Shown here one piece after another: positions 1 to 9,954 of a DNA stretch of 64,000 nucleotides. The notes beneath the pieces are model-generated. The model was given only the letters and a program-made list of their open reading frames with translations. It was not told the origin of the DNA and made no database searches. The stretch comes from Ralstonia wenshanensis (GTDB taxonomy: Bacteria > Pseudomonadota > Gammaproteobacteria > Burkholderiales > Burkholderiaceae), in contig NZ_CP076413.1 of assembly GCF_021173085.1 (NCBI RefSeq), positions 1,426,001 to 1,490,000 on the forward strand, in the 5' to 3' direction. The translations under genes and the position numbers were made by a program. Position 1 is the first letter of the stretch; each line of letters starts with the position of its first letter.

Positions 1-1
1 G

Positions 2-1450
2 CTGGGCAAGCAGGCCGAGATGGAGAAGCTCATCAAGCTCAAGCAGGGCGATGTGTTTTCTTCGGCCAAACTGTCGTCGACCACCAAGTCGATTACCGAT
101 CTGCTGGGCACGTACGGCTACGCTTTTGCCACCATCAACCCGCAGCCGCAGATCAACCAGAAAGACCGCACGGTTGCGCTCACGCTGGTGGTCGATCCGG
201 GCCGCCGCGTGTACGTGCGTCGCGTGAACGTTGTCGGCAACAGCAAGACCCGCGACGAAGTCGTGCGCCGCGAAATGCGCCAGATGGAAGCCTCGTGGTT
301 CGACGGCGAGAAGCTGCAGCTTTCGCAGAACCGCGTGAACCGCACAGGCTACTTCACCGATGCGAACATCACGACGGAAGACGTGCCGGGTACGACCGAC
401 CAGGTCGATGTGAACGTTAACGTGACCGAAAAGCCGACCGGCCAGATCAACCTGGGCGTGGGCTTCTCGTCGACCGACAAGCTGGTGCTGTCGGCGGGTA
501 TCCGTCAGGACAACGTGTTCGGCTCGGGCACGAGCCTCGGGCTGGATGTGAATACGTCCAAGTCGAACCGCACCATTGCCGTGACGCAGTTCGATCCGTA
601 CTTCACGGTGGATGGCATCAGCCGTTCAACCGAGCTGTACTACCGCACGTACCGCCCGCTGTACTACACGGGTGACCAGGACTACCGTGTCGTGCAACAG
701 GGTGGCAACGTCAAGTTCGGCGTGCCGTTCTCGGAAACCGACACCGTCTTCTTCGGCATCGGCTACGAGCGCACGACCATCGACGTGACGGCCAACACGC
801 CGCTGGCCTACCAGAACTACGTCGCGAAGAACGGCCGTATCACCAACAACTTCCCAATCACCATCGGCTGGTCGAAGGATCAGCGTGACAGCGCTCTGGT
901 GCCGACGCGTGGTCGCTATCAGCAGGCCAACCTGGAGTTCGGTATTCCGGGCGGCGATCTGCAGTACTTCCGCGCGTACTATCAGCACCAGTATTTCTAT
1001 CCGCTGTCGAAGTCGTTCACGATGGCGTTCAACAACGAAATCGGGTACGGCCACGGTTACGGCGGCAAGGACTTCCCAGTCTTCAAGAACTACTACGCCG
1101 GCGGTATCGGTTCGGTGCGCGGTTACGAAACCAGTACGCTGGGCCCGCGCGACGCCAATGGCGTGGCCATCGGTGGCGCCAGCAAGTTCGTTGGCAATGT
1201 GGAATTCATTTTCCCGCTGCCGGGTTCGGGCGTGGACCGCACGGTTCGCCTGTTCACGTTCTTTGACTACGGTAACGTGTTCGCCGAAGGCCAGCCGTAC
1301 AAGCTGGGCGACATGCGCTACTCGACTGGTTTCGGTCTGTCGTGGCTGTCGCCGATCGGCCCGCTCAAGATCAGCATGGGCTTCCCGATCAAGCGCAAGA
1401 CCGAAGATCAAACGCAACGCTTCCAGTTCCAGATCGGGACTGCATTCTAA
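2..1450 (+). CDS. bamA: Outer membrane protein assembly factor BamA, C-terminal part (5' end outside window)
   Basis: Central subunit of the BAM complex, which folds and inserts beta-barrel proteins into the outer membrane. The reading frame is already open at base 2, so the N-terminal POTRA domains lie upstream of the window. The visible part holds the last POTRA region (about the first 110 residues, ending near the VNVTEKPTG stretch) and then the Omp85 barrel. The barrel carries the conserved VRGY loop-6 motif (in GSVRGYETS) and ends in an aromatic residue (FQIGTAF), as outer-membrane barrels do. The stop codon TAA overlaps the ATG of skp by one base. The order bamA-skp-lpxD-fabZ-lpxA-lpxB is the standard proteobacterial envelope operon. 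Confidence 0.97.
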   Translation: MGKQAEMEKLIKLKQGDVFSSAKLSSTTKSITDLLGTYGYAFATINPQPQINQKDRTVALTLVVDPGRRVYVRRVNVVGNSKTRDEVVRREMRQMEASWFDGEKLQLSQNRVNRTGYFTDANITTEDVPGTTDQVDVNVNVTEKPTGQINLGVGFSSTDKLVLSAGIRQDNVFGSGTSLGLDVNTSKSNRTIAVTQFDPYFTVDGISRSTELYYRTYRPLYYTGDQDYRVVQQGGNVKFGVPFSETDTVFFGIGYERTTIDVTANTPLAYQNYVAKNGRITNNFPITIGWSKDQRDSALVPTRGRYQQANLEFGIPGGDLQYFRAYYQHQYFYPLSKSFTMAFNNEIGYGHGYGGKDFPVFKNYYAGGIGSVRGYETSTLGPRDANGVAIGGASKFVGNVEFIFPLPGSGVDRTVRLFTFFDYGNVFAEGQPYKLGDMRYSTGFGLSWLSPIGPLKISMGFPIKRKTEDQTQRFQFQIGTAF

Positions 1451-2001
1451 TGACCGCATTCATCATGAAATCCACGCGCCTCACGTTGTCCCGCATGGGC
1501 GTGTCCGCTGCTTTCGCCGCACTTGCCGCAGCCAGCTTCGCGCTGCCGGCCACGGCGCAGGAAGCGCGCATCGCTGCTGTCAATTCCGAGCGCATCTTGC
1601 GCGATTCTCAGCCCGCCAAGGCCGCACAGGCCAAGCTGGAAACCGAGTTCGCCAAGCGCGACCGCGAACTGCAGGACATGGCCGCCAAGCTCAAGGGCAT
1701 GTCCGACAAGCTGGACAAGGATTCGGCCGTGCTGGCCGATTCCGACCGCACCCGCCGTCAGCGTGAACTGTCGGATCTGGATCGTGACTTCCAGCGCAAG
1801 CAACGCGAATTCCGCGAAGACCTGAACCAGCGCCGCAATGAAGAGCTGGCCCAGGTGCTCGAGCGCGCCAACCGCGTGATCCGCTCGATTGCTGAACAGC
1901 GCAAGTACGACCTGATCGTGCAGGAAGCCGTGTACGTGAACCCGCGCATCGACATCACGGACGAAGTGCTCAAGGCGCTGAATTCGCAATCGGCCAAATG
2001 A
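1450..2001 (+). CDS. skp: Periplasmic chaperone Skp/OmpH
   Basis: Chaperone that holds unfolded outer-membrane proteins in the periplasm on their way to BamA. The protein starts with a signal peptide (hydrophobic [14 protein letters not shown], cleavage likely after ATAQ). A long charged alpha-helical segment follows (about residues 50-140), which forms the tentacles of the Skp trimer. Two starts are possible: ATG 1450, which overlaps the bamA stop, and ATG 1465, which gives a more typical signal peptide (MKSTRLTLS). The mature length of about 155 residues fits the family. Genes on both sides are co-directional and nearly touching, so it is expected to be co-transcribed with bamA and lpxD. 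Confidence 0.93.
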   Translation: MTAFIMKSTRLTLSRMGVSAAFAALAAASFALPATAQEARIAAVNSERILRDSQPAKAAQAKLETEFAKRDRELQDMAAKLKGMSDKLDKDSAVLADSDRTRRQRELSDLDRDFQRKQREFREDLNQRRNEELAQVLERANRVIRSIAEQRKYDLIVQEAVYVNPRIDITDEVLKALNSQSAK

Positions 2002-2011
2002 GGTTGTTCGC

Positions 2012-3085
2012 ATGTCGTTTTCGCTTGGTGAACTTGCTGCGTCGCTCGGCGCGACCGTCCAGGGTGACGCAGGCCTGATCGTCAAGTCGATCGCGCCGCT
2101 GGATCAAGCGGGCGCCGATCAGCTCGCTTTTCTTTCCAATCCGCTGTACCTCAATCAGGCTGTCAGTTCCGGTGCGGGGGCGATCATCGTGTCGCCCCGT
2201 GATCTGGAAACGCTCGAAAGCCAGGGCCACGCTGCTGGCCGGAACTGGCTCATCGCTGCCAACCCCTATGCTGCGTTTGCTCGTGTCGCCCAGCGCTTTG
2301 TTGCGCTGGCGGCGCGCCCCGTTGTGCCCGGCATTCACCGGACGGCCAGCGTGGAAGAGGGCGCAACGGTGCCGGCGTCGTGCTCCATTGGCCCGAACGT
2401 GACCATCGAAGCTGGCGCGGTGCTCGGCGAGCGTGTGCGCATCACCGGCAACAGTTTCGTTGGCGCCGGTGCCCGCATTGGCGATGACACGTTGCTCTAC
2501 GCAAACGTGTCGATCTACCACGGCTGCGTGGTCGGTGCGCGCTGCATTGTGCATAGCGGCGTCGTGATCGGCGCGGATGGCTTCGGTTTTGCACCCGACT
2601 TCGGTCCGCAGGGCGGCGAATGGGTGAAGATTCCGCAGGTCGGCCGGGCCGTGATTGGCGACGACGTGGAGATCGGCGCGAACACCGCCATCGACCGCGG
2701 TGCGATGGCCGATACGGTGGTCGAGCAAGGCTGCAAGATCGACAACCAGGTGCAGATCGCGCACAACGTGCACGTGGGTGCCTATACCGTGATCGCCGGC
2801 TGCGCTGCCATTTCGGGCAGCACGAAGATCGGGCGCTACTGCATCATCGGCGGCGCGGCCAATTTTGCCGGCCACCTGACCATTGCTGATCGTGTGACCG
2901 TCTCGGGCGGCACCTCCATTACCAAATCCATCACCAAGCCCGGTGGCCATTTCACCAGCGTTTTCCCATTTATGCCGCATGGCGACTGGGAGCGTAACGC
3001 GGCCATCGTCCGAGGCCTGACGCGCATGCGCGAACGGTTGCAACAACTCGAACAGCGGGTCAAAGACCTGCAGCAACAATCATGA
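2012..3085 (+). CDS. lpxD: UDP-3-O-(3-hydroxyacyl)glucosamine N-acyltransferase
   Basis: Third step of lipid A synthesis: transfers a 3-hydroxyacyl chain from ACP to the amino group of UDP-3-O-acylglucosamine in the cytoplasm. It has 357 residues, slightly longer than the E. coli enzyme (341). An N-terminal uridine-binding domain (to about residue 100) is followed by many hexapeptide repeats of a left-handed beta-helix (for example [24 protein letters not shown]). A C-terminal helix ([17 protein letters not shown]) follows. The conserved AHNVHVG segment carries the expected catalytic His. The last bases overlap the fabZ start by four (ATGA). Confidence 0.97.
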   Translation: MSFSLGELAASLGATVQGDAGLIVKSIAPLDQAGADQLAFLSNPLYLNQAVSSGAGAIIVSPRDLETLESQGHAAGRNWLIAANPYAAFARVAQRFVALAARPVVPGIHRTASVEEGATVPASCSIGPNVTIEAGAVLGERVRITGNSFVGAGARIGDDTLLYANVSIYHGCVVGARCIVHSGVVIGADGFGFAPDFGPQGGEWVKIPQVGRAVIGDDVEIGANTAIDRGAMADTVVEQGCKIDNQVQIAHNVHVGAYTVIAGCAAISGSTKIGRYCIIGGAANFAGHLTIADRVTVSGGTSITKSITKPGGHFTSVFPFMPHGDWERNAAIVRGLTRMRERLQQLEQRVKDLQQQS

Positions 3086-3585
3086 CCGAAGCAACGAATG
3101 CGACGAGCGCGACCCCCGGCGTCGTCAGCGATTTCAATATCAAAAAGATTCTCGACCTGCTGCCGCATCGCTACCCGATGCTGCTGGTTGACCGCGTGAT
3201 CTCGCTGGAGCCGCGCAAGTCGATTACGGCGATCAAGAACGTGACGTTCAACGAGCCGTTCTTCAACGGGCACTTCCCTGGCCACCCCGTGATGCCAGGC
3301 GTGTTGATGCTTGAGGCGCTGGCGCAAACCGCTGCGCTGCTGACCTTCGGCGAGGCCGATCACGAGCGCAAGGAAAATCAGCTCTACCTGTTCGTGAGCA
3401 TTGATGGTGCGCGCTTCAAGCGGCAGGTGATCCCGGGCGACCAGCTTGTGATGACGGCTGAGCTGCTGCGCTCGAAGAGCGGTATGTGGAAGTTCAAGGT
3501 GTACGGCAAGGTTGACGGCGAAGTCGCCGTGGAAGCCGAAATCATGTGTGCCGTGCGCGAAGACAAGTCCAAGGGCGAGGCATGA
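3082..3585 (+). CDS. fabZ: 3-hydroxyacyl-[acyl-carrier-protein] dehydratase FabZ
   Basis: Dehydrates 3-hydroxyacyl-ACP in type II fatty acid synthesis and competes with LpxA/LpxD for the same ACP substrates. At 167 residues it is a single hot-dog fold. The active-site His lies in [14 protein letters not shown] and the partner Glu in [11 protein letters not shown], both intact. It overlaps lpxD by four bases at its start and lpxA by four bases at its end, so translational coupling is likely. This is the usual position of fabZ between lpxD and lpxA. Confidence 0.97.
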   Translation: MTEATNATSATPGVVSDFNIKKILDLLPHRYPMLLVDRVISLEPRKSITAIKNVTFNEPFFNGHFPGHPVMPGVLMLEALAQTAALLTFGEADHERKENQLYLFVSIDGARFKRQVIPGDQLVMTAELLRSKSGMWKFKVYGKVDGEVAVEAEIMCAVREDKSKGEA

Positions 3586-4397
3586 CGCAAGCACAGAAGA
3601 TCCACCCGACCGCGCAGATCGATCCGAAGGCCGAACTCGATTCGAGCGTCGAGATCGGAGCGTTTACGGTCGTGGGCCCGAACGTGCGGATGGGTGCAGG
3701 CACGCGCGTCGGCCACCACACGGTGATCGAGGGCTACACGACGCTGGGCCGTGACAACAGCATCGGCCACTTCGCATCGGTGGGCGGCCGGCCACAGGAT
3801 ATGAAGTATCGCGATGAGCCGACGCAGCTGATCGTCGGCGATCGCAATACCATCCGCGAGTTCACCACGATCCATACCGGCACTGCGCAGGATGCCGGTA
3901 TCACTTCCATCGGCGACGACAACTGGATCATGGCCTACGTGCATATCGCGCACGATTGCCGCGTGGGCAACCACACGGTGTTCTCGAGCAATGCGCAGAT
4001 CGCGGGGCACGTGGAAGTGGGCGACTGGGCGATCCTCGGCGGCATGTCGGGCGTGCACCAGTTCGTGCGCATCGGCGCGCATGCCATGCTGGGTGGCGCT
4101 TCCGCGCTGGTGCAAGATGTACCGCCGTTCGTGATTGCCGCCAGCGACAAGGGCGGCAACAAGGCCGCACCTCACGGCATCAATGTGGAAGGCCTGCGCC
4201 GCCGCGGCTTTACTGCCGAGCAGATCACCGGTCTGCGCCAGGCGTACAAGCTGCTCTACAAGAGCGATCTGAGCTTTGATCAGGCCAAGACGGAAATCGC
4301 CGCGCAGATCGCTCAGACGGATGACGCCCCCACGCGCGAGGTGTTGACCGCATTTGCTGATTTCATTGCCGCCACCAAGCGCGGCATCGTGCGTTGA
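3582..4397 (+). CDS. lpxA: UDP-N-acetylglucosamine acyltransferase
   Basis: First committed step of lipid A synthesis: 3-O-acylation of UDP-GlcNAc from hydroxyacyl-ACP. The start chosen is ATG 3582, which overlaps the fabZ stop and gives 271 residues, close to the family length (E. coli 262). A longer in-frame start at 3546 would run inside fabZ and is rejected. Hexapeptide repeats fill the first 190 residues (IGAFTV, IGHFAS, IGDDNW). The catalytic His lies in [15 protein letters not shown]-terminal helical domain (about residues 195-271) closes the protein. Confidence 0.97.
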   Translation: MTQAQKIHPTAQIDPKAELDSSVEIGAFTVVGPNVRMGAGTRVGHHTVIEGYTTLGRDNSIGHFASVGGRPQDMKYRDEPTQLIVGDRNTIREFTTIHTGTAQDAGITSIGDDNWIMAYVHIAHDCRVGNHTVFSSNAQIAGHVEVGDWAILGGMSGVHQFVRIGAHAMLGGASALVQDVPPFVIAASDKGGNKAAPHGINVEGLRRRGFTAEQITGLRQAYKLLYKSDLSFDQAKTEIAAQIAQTDDAPTREVLTAFADFIAATKRGIVR

Positions 4398-5572
4398 GCG
4401 AGCAGCCCCGGAACACCACGCCGGTGCGCCGCATCGGCATGGTGGCCGGCGAGGCTTCCGGCGATTTGCTGGCCTCGCTGCTGCTCAAGGGGTTGCACGC
4501 ACAACTGCCTGCCGACATTGCCTACAACGGCATCGGCGGGGCCCGCATGACGGAGCAGGGTTTCCAGTCGAACTGGCCGATGCACAAGCTGTCGGTCAAC
4601 GGCTATGTTGAGGTGCTCGGCCAACTGCGTGAGATTCTCTCGATCCGCAAGGAGCTGAAGCAAGATCTGCTGGAGAAGCCGCCGCTGGCTTTCATCGGGG
4701 TCGATGCGCCCGACTTCAACTTCAACGTCGAGATCGCCATGCGGCAGGCGGGTGTGCCGGTGGTGCATTTCGTGAGCCCATCGATCTGGGCGTGGCGAGC
4801 CGGCCGTATCAAGACGATCGCCCGCGCCGTCGACCATATTCTCTGCCTGTTCCCGTTCGAGCCTGAGATTTACGCCAAGGCCGGCATTCCGGCCACGTAC
4901 GTTGGGCATCCGCTGGCGGACGAGATTCCTCTGGTCCCGGACGTGGAGGGCGCGCGCACGCGCCTGGGGCTGCCGCTGGGCCGCAAGGTCGTGGCGGTGC
5001 TGCCGGGTAGCCGCAATTCCGAGGTGAAGCATCTCGGGCCCACGCTGTTTGCGGCGATGTCGCGCATGCAGGCGGTCGAACCGGATCTGGCTTTCGTGCT
5101 GCCGGCGGCTAATGCGACGCTGCGCGAACGCATTGATGCGATGCGCGCGGAGCACCCAGGCCTGCATCTGTGGGTCGTCGATGGCCAGTCGCACGCCGCC
5201 ATGGAAGCGGCTGACGTCATCCTGCTTGCCAGCGGTACGGCCACGCTGGAAGCAGCGTTGTACAAGAAGCCGATGGTCATCACCTACAAGGTGCCCTGGC
5301 TGACGGCGCAGATCATGAAGCGCAAGGGCTATCTGCCGTACGTGGGGCTGCCGAACATCCTGTCCGGCCGCTTTGTCGTGCCGGAGCTGCTGCAAGATGA
5401 CGCGACGCCTGAGGCACTCGCACGCGAGACGCTGCTGCAACTGAGCGACCATGGCAACGCCATGTTCCTGCGTGAACACTTCACCCAGATGCACCTGACG
5501 CTCAAGCAGAACATGGCGGAGATCGGCGCGAAAGTCGTGGTCGATCTGCTGCGCGGTCGCGGTAAGCTTTGA
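4394..5572 (+). CDS. lpxB: Lipid-A-disaccharide synthase
   Basis: Glycosyltransferase (GT19) that joins UDP-2,3-diacylglucosamine and lipid X into the lipid A disaccharide at the inner face of the cytoplasmic membrane. At 392 residues it matches the family. The N-terminal [12 protein letters not shown], the SPSIWAWR motif, PGSRNSEV and the acceptor-side [15 protein letters not shown] are all visible. The most likely start is TTG 4394, overlapping the lpxA stop (TTGA). The next in-frame ATG (4440) would remove the residues before VAGEASGD. Use of TTG is the only oddity. Confidence 0.95.
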   Translation: MSEQPRNTTPVRRIGMVAGEASGDLLASLLLKGLHAQLPADIAYNGIGGARMTEQGFQSNWPMHKLSVNGYVEVLGQLREILSIRKELKQDLLEKPPLAFIGVDAPDFNFNVEIAMRQAGVPVVHFVSPSIWAWRAGRIKTIARAVDHILCLFPFEPEIYAKAGIPATYVGHPLADEIPLVPDVEGARTRLGLPLGRKVVAVLPGSRNSEVKHLGPTLFAAMSRMQAVEPDLAFVLPAANATLRERIDAMRAEHPGLHLWVVDGQSHAAMEAADVILLASGTATLEAALYKKPMVITYKVPWLTAQIMKRKGYLPYVGLPNILSGRFVVPELLQDDATPEALARETLLQLSDHGNAMFLREHFTQMHLTLKQNMAEIGAKVVVDLLRGRGKL

Positions 5573-5576
5573 ATCC

Positions 5577-6275
5577 ATGGCGTCCCGCAAACCCGATCCC
5601 GACCAGCTTGGCCTGGCGCTCTCGCAAGAGCCAGCGGCCAAGCGTGCGCGTCGCATCCTCTGTGGTGTGGACGAGGCTGGTCGCGGGCCTTTGGCCGGAC
5701 CAGTGACGGCTGCGGCGGTCGTTCTCAATCCGCGCAAGCCAATTAAAGGCTTGGCCGACTCGAAGATCCTGACCGCCAAGAAGCGTGAAGCGCTCTACGA
5801 GGAAATCGTCGAAAAGGCGCTCGCCTGGCATGTCGCGGAAGCTACCGTCGAGGAAATTGACCGCATCAACATCCTGCACGCGACCATGCTCGCCATGCAG
5901 CGTGCGGTGCACGGCGTGGCCGCATTGGGCACGCTGCCTGATCTCGTGCAGGTGGACGGCAATCGGTGCCCCCAGGTGGCGTTTGCGGTGGAGGCCATCG
6001 TCAAGGGCGATGCGCTGGTGCCGGCTATTTCGGCGGCATCCATCCTGGCGAAGGTCACGCGTGACCGCCAATTGGCCGCGCTGCATGTCGAGTTTCCGCT
6101 CTATGGTTTTGACGTCCATGCCGGTTATGGCACGCCGCAGCATCTGGCGGCGATCGACCTGCATGGCGTGACGCCGCATCATCGCCGTTCGTTCGCGCCC
6201 GTGCGTCGTGCGCTGGAGGGGATGAGCGCGATCAGCATCGAAACCACCGCTGCAGGCAGCGCCTGGGACGACTGA
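5577..6275 (+). CDS. rnhB: Ribonuclease HII
   Basis: Cleaves the RNA strand of RNA-DNA hybrids and removes single ribonucleotides from DNA. It has 232 residues. The type 2 RNase H metal site is visible: [14 protein letters not shown] supplies the Asp-Glu pair, DGN in [10 protein letters not shown] supplies a third acidic residue, and the [12 protein letters not shown] block is intact. The C-terminal HRRSF is the substrate-binding tail. The gene begins four bases after lpxB, so it belongs to the same operon. Pairing of lpxB with rnhB is common in proteobacteria. Confidence 0.96.
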   Translation: MASRKPDPDQLGLALSQEPAAKRARRILCGVDEAGRGPLAGPVTAAAVVLNPRKPIKGLADSKILTAKKREALYEEIVEKALAWHVAEATVEEIDRINILHATMLAMQRAVHGVAALGTLPDLVQVDGNRCPQVAFAVEAIVKGDALVPAISAASILAKVTRDRQLAALHVEFPLYGFDVHAGYGTPQHLAAIDLHGVTPHHRRSFAPVRRALEGMSAISIETTAAGSAWDD

Positions 6276-6297
6276 CCTTTTTCTGCTGGGCCCATTC

Positions 6298-7080
6298 GTG
6301 AAGCACATCACTTCCCGCGACAACGCGGTGTTCAAGCATCTCAAGGCGCTTTCGGGCTCAACCCAGCATCGTCGGCGTGCAGGGCAATCCGTGCTCGATG
6401 GCGTGCATCTGGTCGTGGCGTATCTGGATGCCGGCCACACGCCGGCGCAATGCCTGGTGTCGGAGCGCCATATCCGGCACCCGGAAGTGGCTGCGGTGCT
6501 GGATCGCGTCGATCCGGACACCGTCATCCTGCTGGCCGACAACCTGTTTGGCCAACTGACCACCGTCGTCAACGGCATTGATCTGATGGCACTGGTTGAA
6601 ACGCCGGAAGGCAAGTTGCCGCAAATCATTGATGCGGACTGCGTGATTCTTGATGGCATTCAGGATGCTGGCAACGTCGGGTCTATCCTGCGCTGTGCGG
6701 CTGCTGCCGGCGTGCGTGATGTGTTCATGACGCCGGGCTGCGCGTTCGCGTGGTCGGCCAAGACGTTGCGTGCCGCCATGGGCGCGCATTTCCACCTGAA
6801 CATCGTTGAACACTGCACGTTCGAGAGCGTGCATTCGCGCCTTCAGGTGCCGCTGTTGGCGACGTCGTCGCACGCCAAGCAGGCTGTATTTGATGTGCCG
6901 CTCAAGGCGCCCGTCGGCTGGGTGTTTGGAAACGAGGGTGCGGGCGTGTCAGAAGAATGGCTTTCTGCCGTGACGACGCCTGTGACGATTCCGCAACCGG
7001 GCGGCATGGAATCGCTCAATGTGGCTGCCGCAGCAGCCATCTGTCTGTTTGAGGCTGTGCGACAACGCCGCGCGGGCTAA
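6298..7080 (+). CDS. TrmH/SpoU-family RNA 2'-O-ribose methyltransferase
   Basis: SAM-dependent methyltransferase of rRNA or tRNA ribose. The N-terminal substrate-binding domain (about residues 1-95) precedes a SPOUT knot. The knot carries motif 1 (GNVGSILRCAAAAG), motif 2 (WVFGNEGAGVS) and motif 3 (IPQPGGMESLNVAAAAA). GTG 6298 is the likely start, giving 260 residues, and it sits 22 bases after rnhB. The target nucleotide cannot be read from the sequence: RlmB-like and TrmH-like members share these motifs. It is the last gene of the envelope block. Confidence 0.9.
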   Translation: MKHITSRDNAVFKHLKALSGSTQHRRRAGQSVLDGVHLVVAYLDAGHTPAQCLVSERHIRHPEVAAVLDRVDPDTVILLADNLFGQLTTVVNGIDLMALVETPEGKLPQIIDADCVILDGIQDAGNVGSILRCAAAAGVRDVFMTPGCAFAWSAKTLRAAMGAHFHLNIVEHCTFESVHSRLQVPLLATSSHAKQAVFDVPLKAPVGWVFGNEGAGVSEEWLSAVTTPVTIPQPGGMESLNVAAAAAICLFEAVRQRRAG

Positions 7081-7222
7081 ACCTCTCCGTTTGCTGTCGA
7101 TTACCGGTCACATGGTGTTTTCAAACGCCAGAAAAGTCCCGCATTGACTTTGCCATTGAGTAATGGAACATTGGGCGCGGTGCCATTGAGCACCCTCGAT
7201 ACCCACACTCAAGGAGACCGGC

Positions 7223-8098
7223 ATGCCGAACCCCACCCTGGCGCGCGTCCATGTCGACGAACTCGCCCAGTTTCGCGAAATCCAGCAACTCGCCTACGCG
7301 TGCGTCGAAGCCGTCGGCGGCATGCTTCGCCCGGGTATGACCGAGAAGGACGCAGCCAAGCTGCTCTCTGAGTGGCTCGGCGATCGTGGCGTGCACGACT
7401 GGCTGCACAAGCCGTTCGCCTGGTTTGGCGATCGCACGGCATTCCAGGGCTTTTCAGGCCTCACGCACATGGCCGGCTTCAACCTGGCGTTCTTTCCGTC
7501 GTCGCGGCGGCTGGAGGAGAACATGCCGGTCATCCTCGACGTGGCGCCCGTGCGCAATGGCGTGATCGCCGATGTCGGCTATGCCACGTGTCTCGGTGAG
7601 AACGCCATCCTCGACCAGCTGCAGGACGACCTGATGGCGCATCGTGAGTTGATCGTGCGCCTGATTCGCGAGCGTCGGTCGATGGCGGATGTGGCCCGTG
7701 CGGTGGACCAGCTTTGCATGAAGCAAGGCGTGGAGCCACGCCACAAGGCGTATCCATTCAAAGTACTGGCGCATCGTGTGGCCAAGCTCGACAGCCCATC
7801 CAAGCCGCGTTTCGTTGCGCGGTTCGGGTTGAATGCCACGCGCAACCTGATCCTTGACCAGGTGCGTAGCGGCAAGCAGGAAGGATGGTCGCCGCTGTGG
7901 TCGATCGATCGTCGATCGGAACACGCACCGGTGCCGGGCCTGTGGGCCGTTGAGCCGCACCTGGGTTTCCATGGCGTCGGTGCCAAGTTCGAAGAGCTGC
8001 TCGTCATCACCGAAGACGACGCCTACTGGCTCGACGACGATCTGCCGCACGTGCGCCGCTGGCAGCAACGCCAGCTTGCGCAGCAGCGCGCCGCCTGA
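7223..8098 (+). CDS. M24-family (creatinase/aminopeptidase-fold) metallopeptidase-like protein
   Basis: A 291-residue protein with the overall pattern of M24 pita-bread enzymes: an early LRPGMTEKDAAKLL helix, then VILDVAPVRNGVIADVGYA, the usual place for the first metal Asp. The later canonical His/Glu ligands are less clear, although GFHGVGAKFEELLVITED resembles the C-terminal E-containing block. Substrate unknown. The start is well supported by AAGGAG at 7211-7216. The stop overlaps the ATG at 8098 and the next gene follows at once, so it forms an operon with the hydrolase-SDR fusion and the PF10118 gene. Confidence 0.75.
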   Translation: MPNPTLARVHVDELAQFREIQQLAYACVEAVGGMLRPGMTEKDAAKLLSEWLGDRGVHDWLHKPFAWFGDRTAFQGFSGLTHMAGFNLAFFPSSRRLEENMPVILDVAPVRNGVIADVGYATCLGENAILDQLQDDLMAHRELIVRLIRERRSMADVARAVDQLCMKQGVEPRHKAYPFKVLAHRVAKLDSPSKPRFVARFGLNATRNLILDQVRSGKQEGWSPLWSIDRRSEHAPVPGLWAVEPHLGFHGVGAKFEELLVITEDDAYWLDDDLPHVRRWQQRQLAQQRAA

Positions 8099-8115
8099 TG
8101 CGCGAGGAGGCTCAC

Positions 8116-9924
8116 ATGAAGACGCTTCTTGAAGAGGCTCCGCTGGCATTGTTCGCGCCGGCTGCAGCGTTTCCGACCAAGGAATACGCCGAGCGCACCG
8201 TGCAATCCGGCAGCGTCTCACTCGCCGCCAAGACCTGGGGCGACCCGGCGCATCCGACCGTCGTACTCGTGCACGGCTACCCCGACAACAGCGAGGTCTG
8301 GCACGAGATGGCACCGCTGCTCGCGCGCGATTACTACGTCATTGCCTACGACGTGCGCGGTGCCGGCAAGTCGAGTTCGCCCAAGGGAATGCGCAACTAC
8401 ACCTTCGCGCGATTGACCGACGACTTCATCGCCGTGATCGATGCACTGAGCCCAGGCAAACCCGTGCACCTGATCGCGCACGACTGGGGTTCGATCCAGT
8501 CGTGGGAGTTCGTGACGGAAGCGCGCCTGCGTGGACGCATCGCGTCATACACGTCGTGCTCGGGCCCATGCCTGGACCACGTCGGGCACTGGATGCGCGC
8601 GCGGCTATTGCGGCCGACACCGTCGTCGCTAGGCAAGATGCTGGGGCAGCTCGTGCGCTCGTGGTACGTGCTGCTGTTCCATTTGCCGATCGTGCCGGAG
8701 CTCAGCTGGCGCCTGTGGCTCGGGCGCGCGTGGCCGCGTGTGCTGCGTCGCGTGGAGAAGACCGCCATCGTGCCGCGCGCCACGCAGACGGCCGATGGCG
8801 TGCGCGGTGTCTCGCTGTATCGTGCCAATTTCATCCGCAGCCTGTTCACGCCGCGCAACCGTGTCGCACACGCGCCCGTGCAGGTGATCGTGCCGACCCT
8901 CGACAAGTACGTCAGCCCAGCGTTGTCTGAAGATCTCTCGCGCTGGGTGCCGCAGTATTGGCGCCGTGAAGTGGTAGCGCGGCACTGGCTGCCCGTCACG
9001 CATGCCGCACGCATGGCGGAAATGGCGCGCGAGCTGATCGAGCATGCCGAGGGCAAGCCGGAATCCGAAGCACTGCAACGCGCGCGTCAGCACGGCGGTC
9101 GCAAGCCGCTCTCCGGCAAGCTGGCCGTCATTACGGGGGCTGGCAGCGGCATCGGCCGTTGCGCGGCGTTGGAATTCGCGGAGCAGGGTGCGGCGATCGT
9201 GGCTGTCGATATCCGCGCCGAAGATGCCGAACGCACGGCCACACTCATCCGCCTCACCGGCGGCAAGGCGTGGGCGCGTACCGTCGACGTCGGCAACGGC
9301 GAGCAGATGGAAGCGCTGGTCGATTGGGTCGGCAAGGAGTTGGGTGGCGCCGACATCGTCGTCAACAACGCGGGCATCGGCATGGCGGGTGGCATTGTCG
9401 ACACGTCCGAGCGCGATTGGCAACGCATCCTGCACGTGAACGTGTGGGGCGTGATCCATGGCGCCCGGCTGTTTGCCAAGCAGATGGCGGCGCGCGGGCA
9501 GGGCGGGCACATCCTGAACACTGCATCGGCGGCGGCCTTTGCACCATCGCGCGATCTTGCCGCCTATGCAACGACAAAGGCCGCGGTGCTGATGCTGTCC
9601 GAATGCATGCGTGGCGAGCTTGCCGGGCAGGGCATCGGCGTGTCGGCCATCTGCCCCGGTTTTGCCGAGACCGGCATCATGGCTTCCACCGTCTACACGG
9701 GCACGACCGAGGCGCAACAGGCCCAACTGCGCGCCCGCGCGACCAAGCTCTACCAACTGCGCGGCCTCAAGCCCGAGACCGTCGCGAAAGCCATGTTCAG
9801 GGCGGTTCAGCGCAACAAGCCTGTTGTCACGATTGGCATCGAGGCGCATTCGTCGCGCTTCATCTCGCGCTATGCGCAATGGCTCAGCCGATTGATCGCG
9901 CGCGTGAGCATGGCGGGGCATTGA
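8116..9924 (+). CDS. EphD-like fusion: alpha/beta hydrolase (epoxide-hydrolase type) plus short-chain dehydrogenase
   Basis: Two enzymes in one chain of about 602 residues. The N-terminal half (about 1-315) is an alpha/beta hydrolase with HGYPDNSEVW at the oxyanion hole. The nucleophile lies in HDWG, the epoxide-hydrolase/dehalogenase-type Asp rather than Ser, and a late His lies in RHWLPVTHAARM. The C-terminal half (about 330-600) is an SDR with TGAGSGIG and YATTKAA. The same order is known in mycobacterial EphD. ATG 8116 is preferred over 8098 because CGAGGAGG at 8103-8110 is correctly spaced for 8116. The substrate is unknown; a hydrophobic epoxide, ester or alcohol is plausible. Confidence 0.85.
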   Translation: MKTLLEEAPLALFAPAAAFPTKEYAERTVQSGSVSLAAKTWGDPAHPTVVLVHGYPDNSEVWHEMAPLLARDYYVIAYDVRGAGKSSSPKGMRNYTFARLTDDFIAVIDALSPGKPVHLIAHDWGSIQSWEFVTEARLRGRIASYTSCSGPCLDHVGHWMRARLLRPTPSSLGKMLGQLVRSWYVLLFHLPIVPELSWRLWLGRAWPRVLRRVEKTAIVPRATQTADGVRGVSLYRANFIRSLFTPRNRVAHAPVQVIVPTLDKYVSPALSEDLSRWVPQYWRREVVARHWLPVTHAARMAEMARELIEHAEGKPESEALQRARQHGGRKPLSGKLAVITGAGSGIGRCAALEFAEQGAAIVAVDIRAEDAERTATLIRLTGGKAWARTVDVGNGEQMEALVDWVGKELGGADIVVNNAGIGMAGGIVDTSERDWQRILHVNVWGVIHGARLFAKQMAARGQGGHILNTASAAAFAPSRDLAAYATTKAAVLMLSECMRGELAGQGIGVSAICPGFAETGIMASTVYTGTTEAQQAQLRARATKLYQLRGLKPETVAKAMFRAVQRNKPVVTIGIEAHSSRFISRYAQWLSRLIARVSMAGH

Positions 9925-9954
9925 GCCCGCAGACAAGAACATCAGGAGACCACC

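Noticed and set aside
4313-5779. A 488-codon minus-strand frame over lpxA-lpxB-rnhB
   Set aside because: The plus-strand genes carry all family motifs; the minus frame has the His/Arg-rich composition of a shadow frame.
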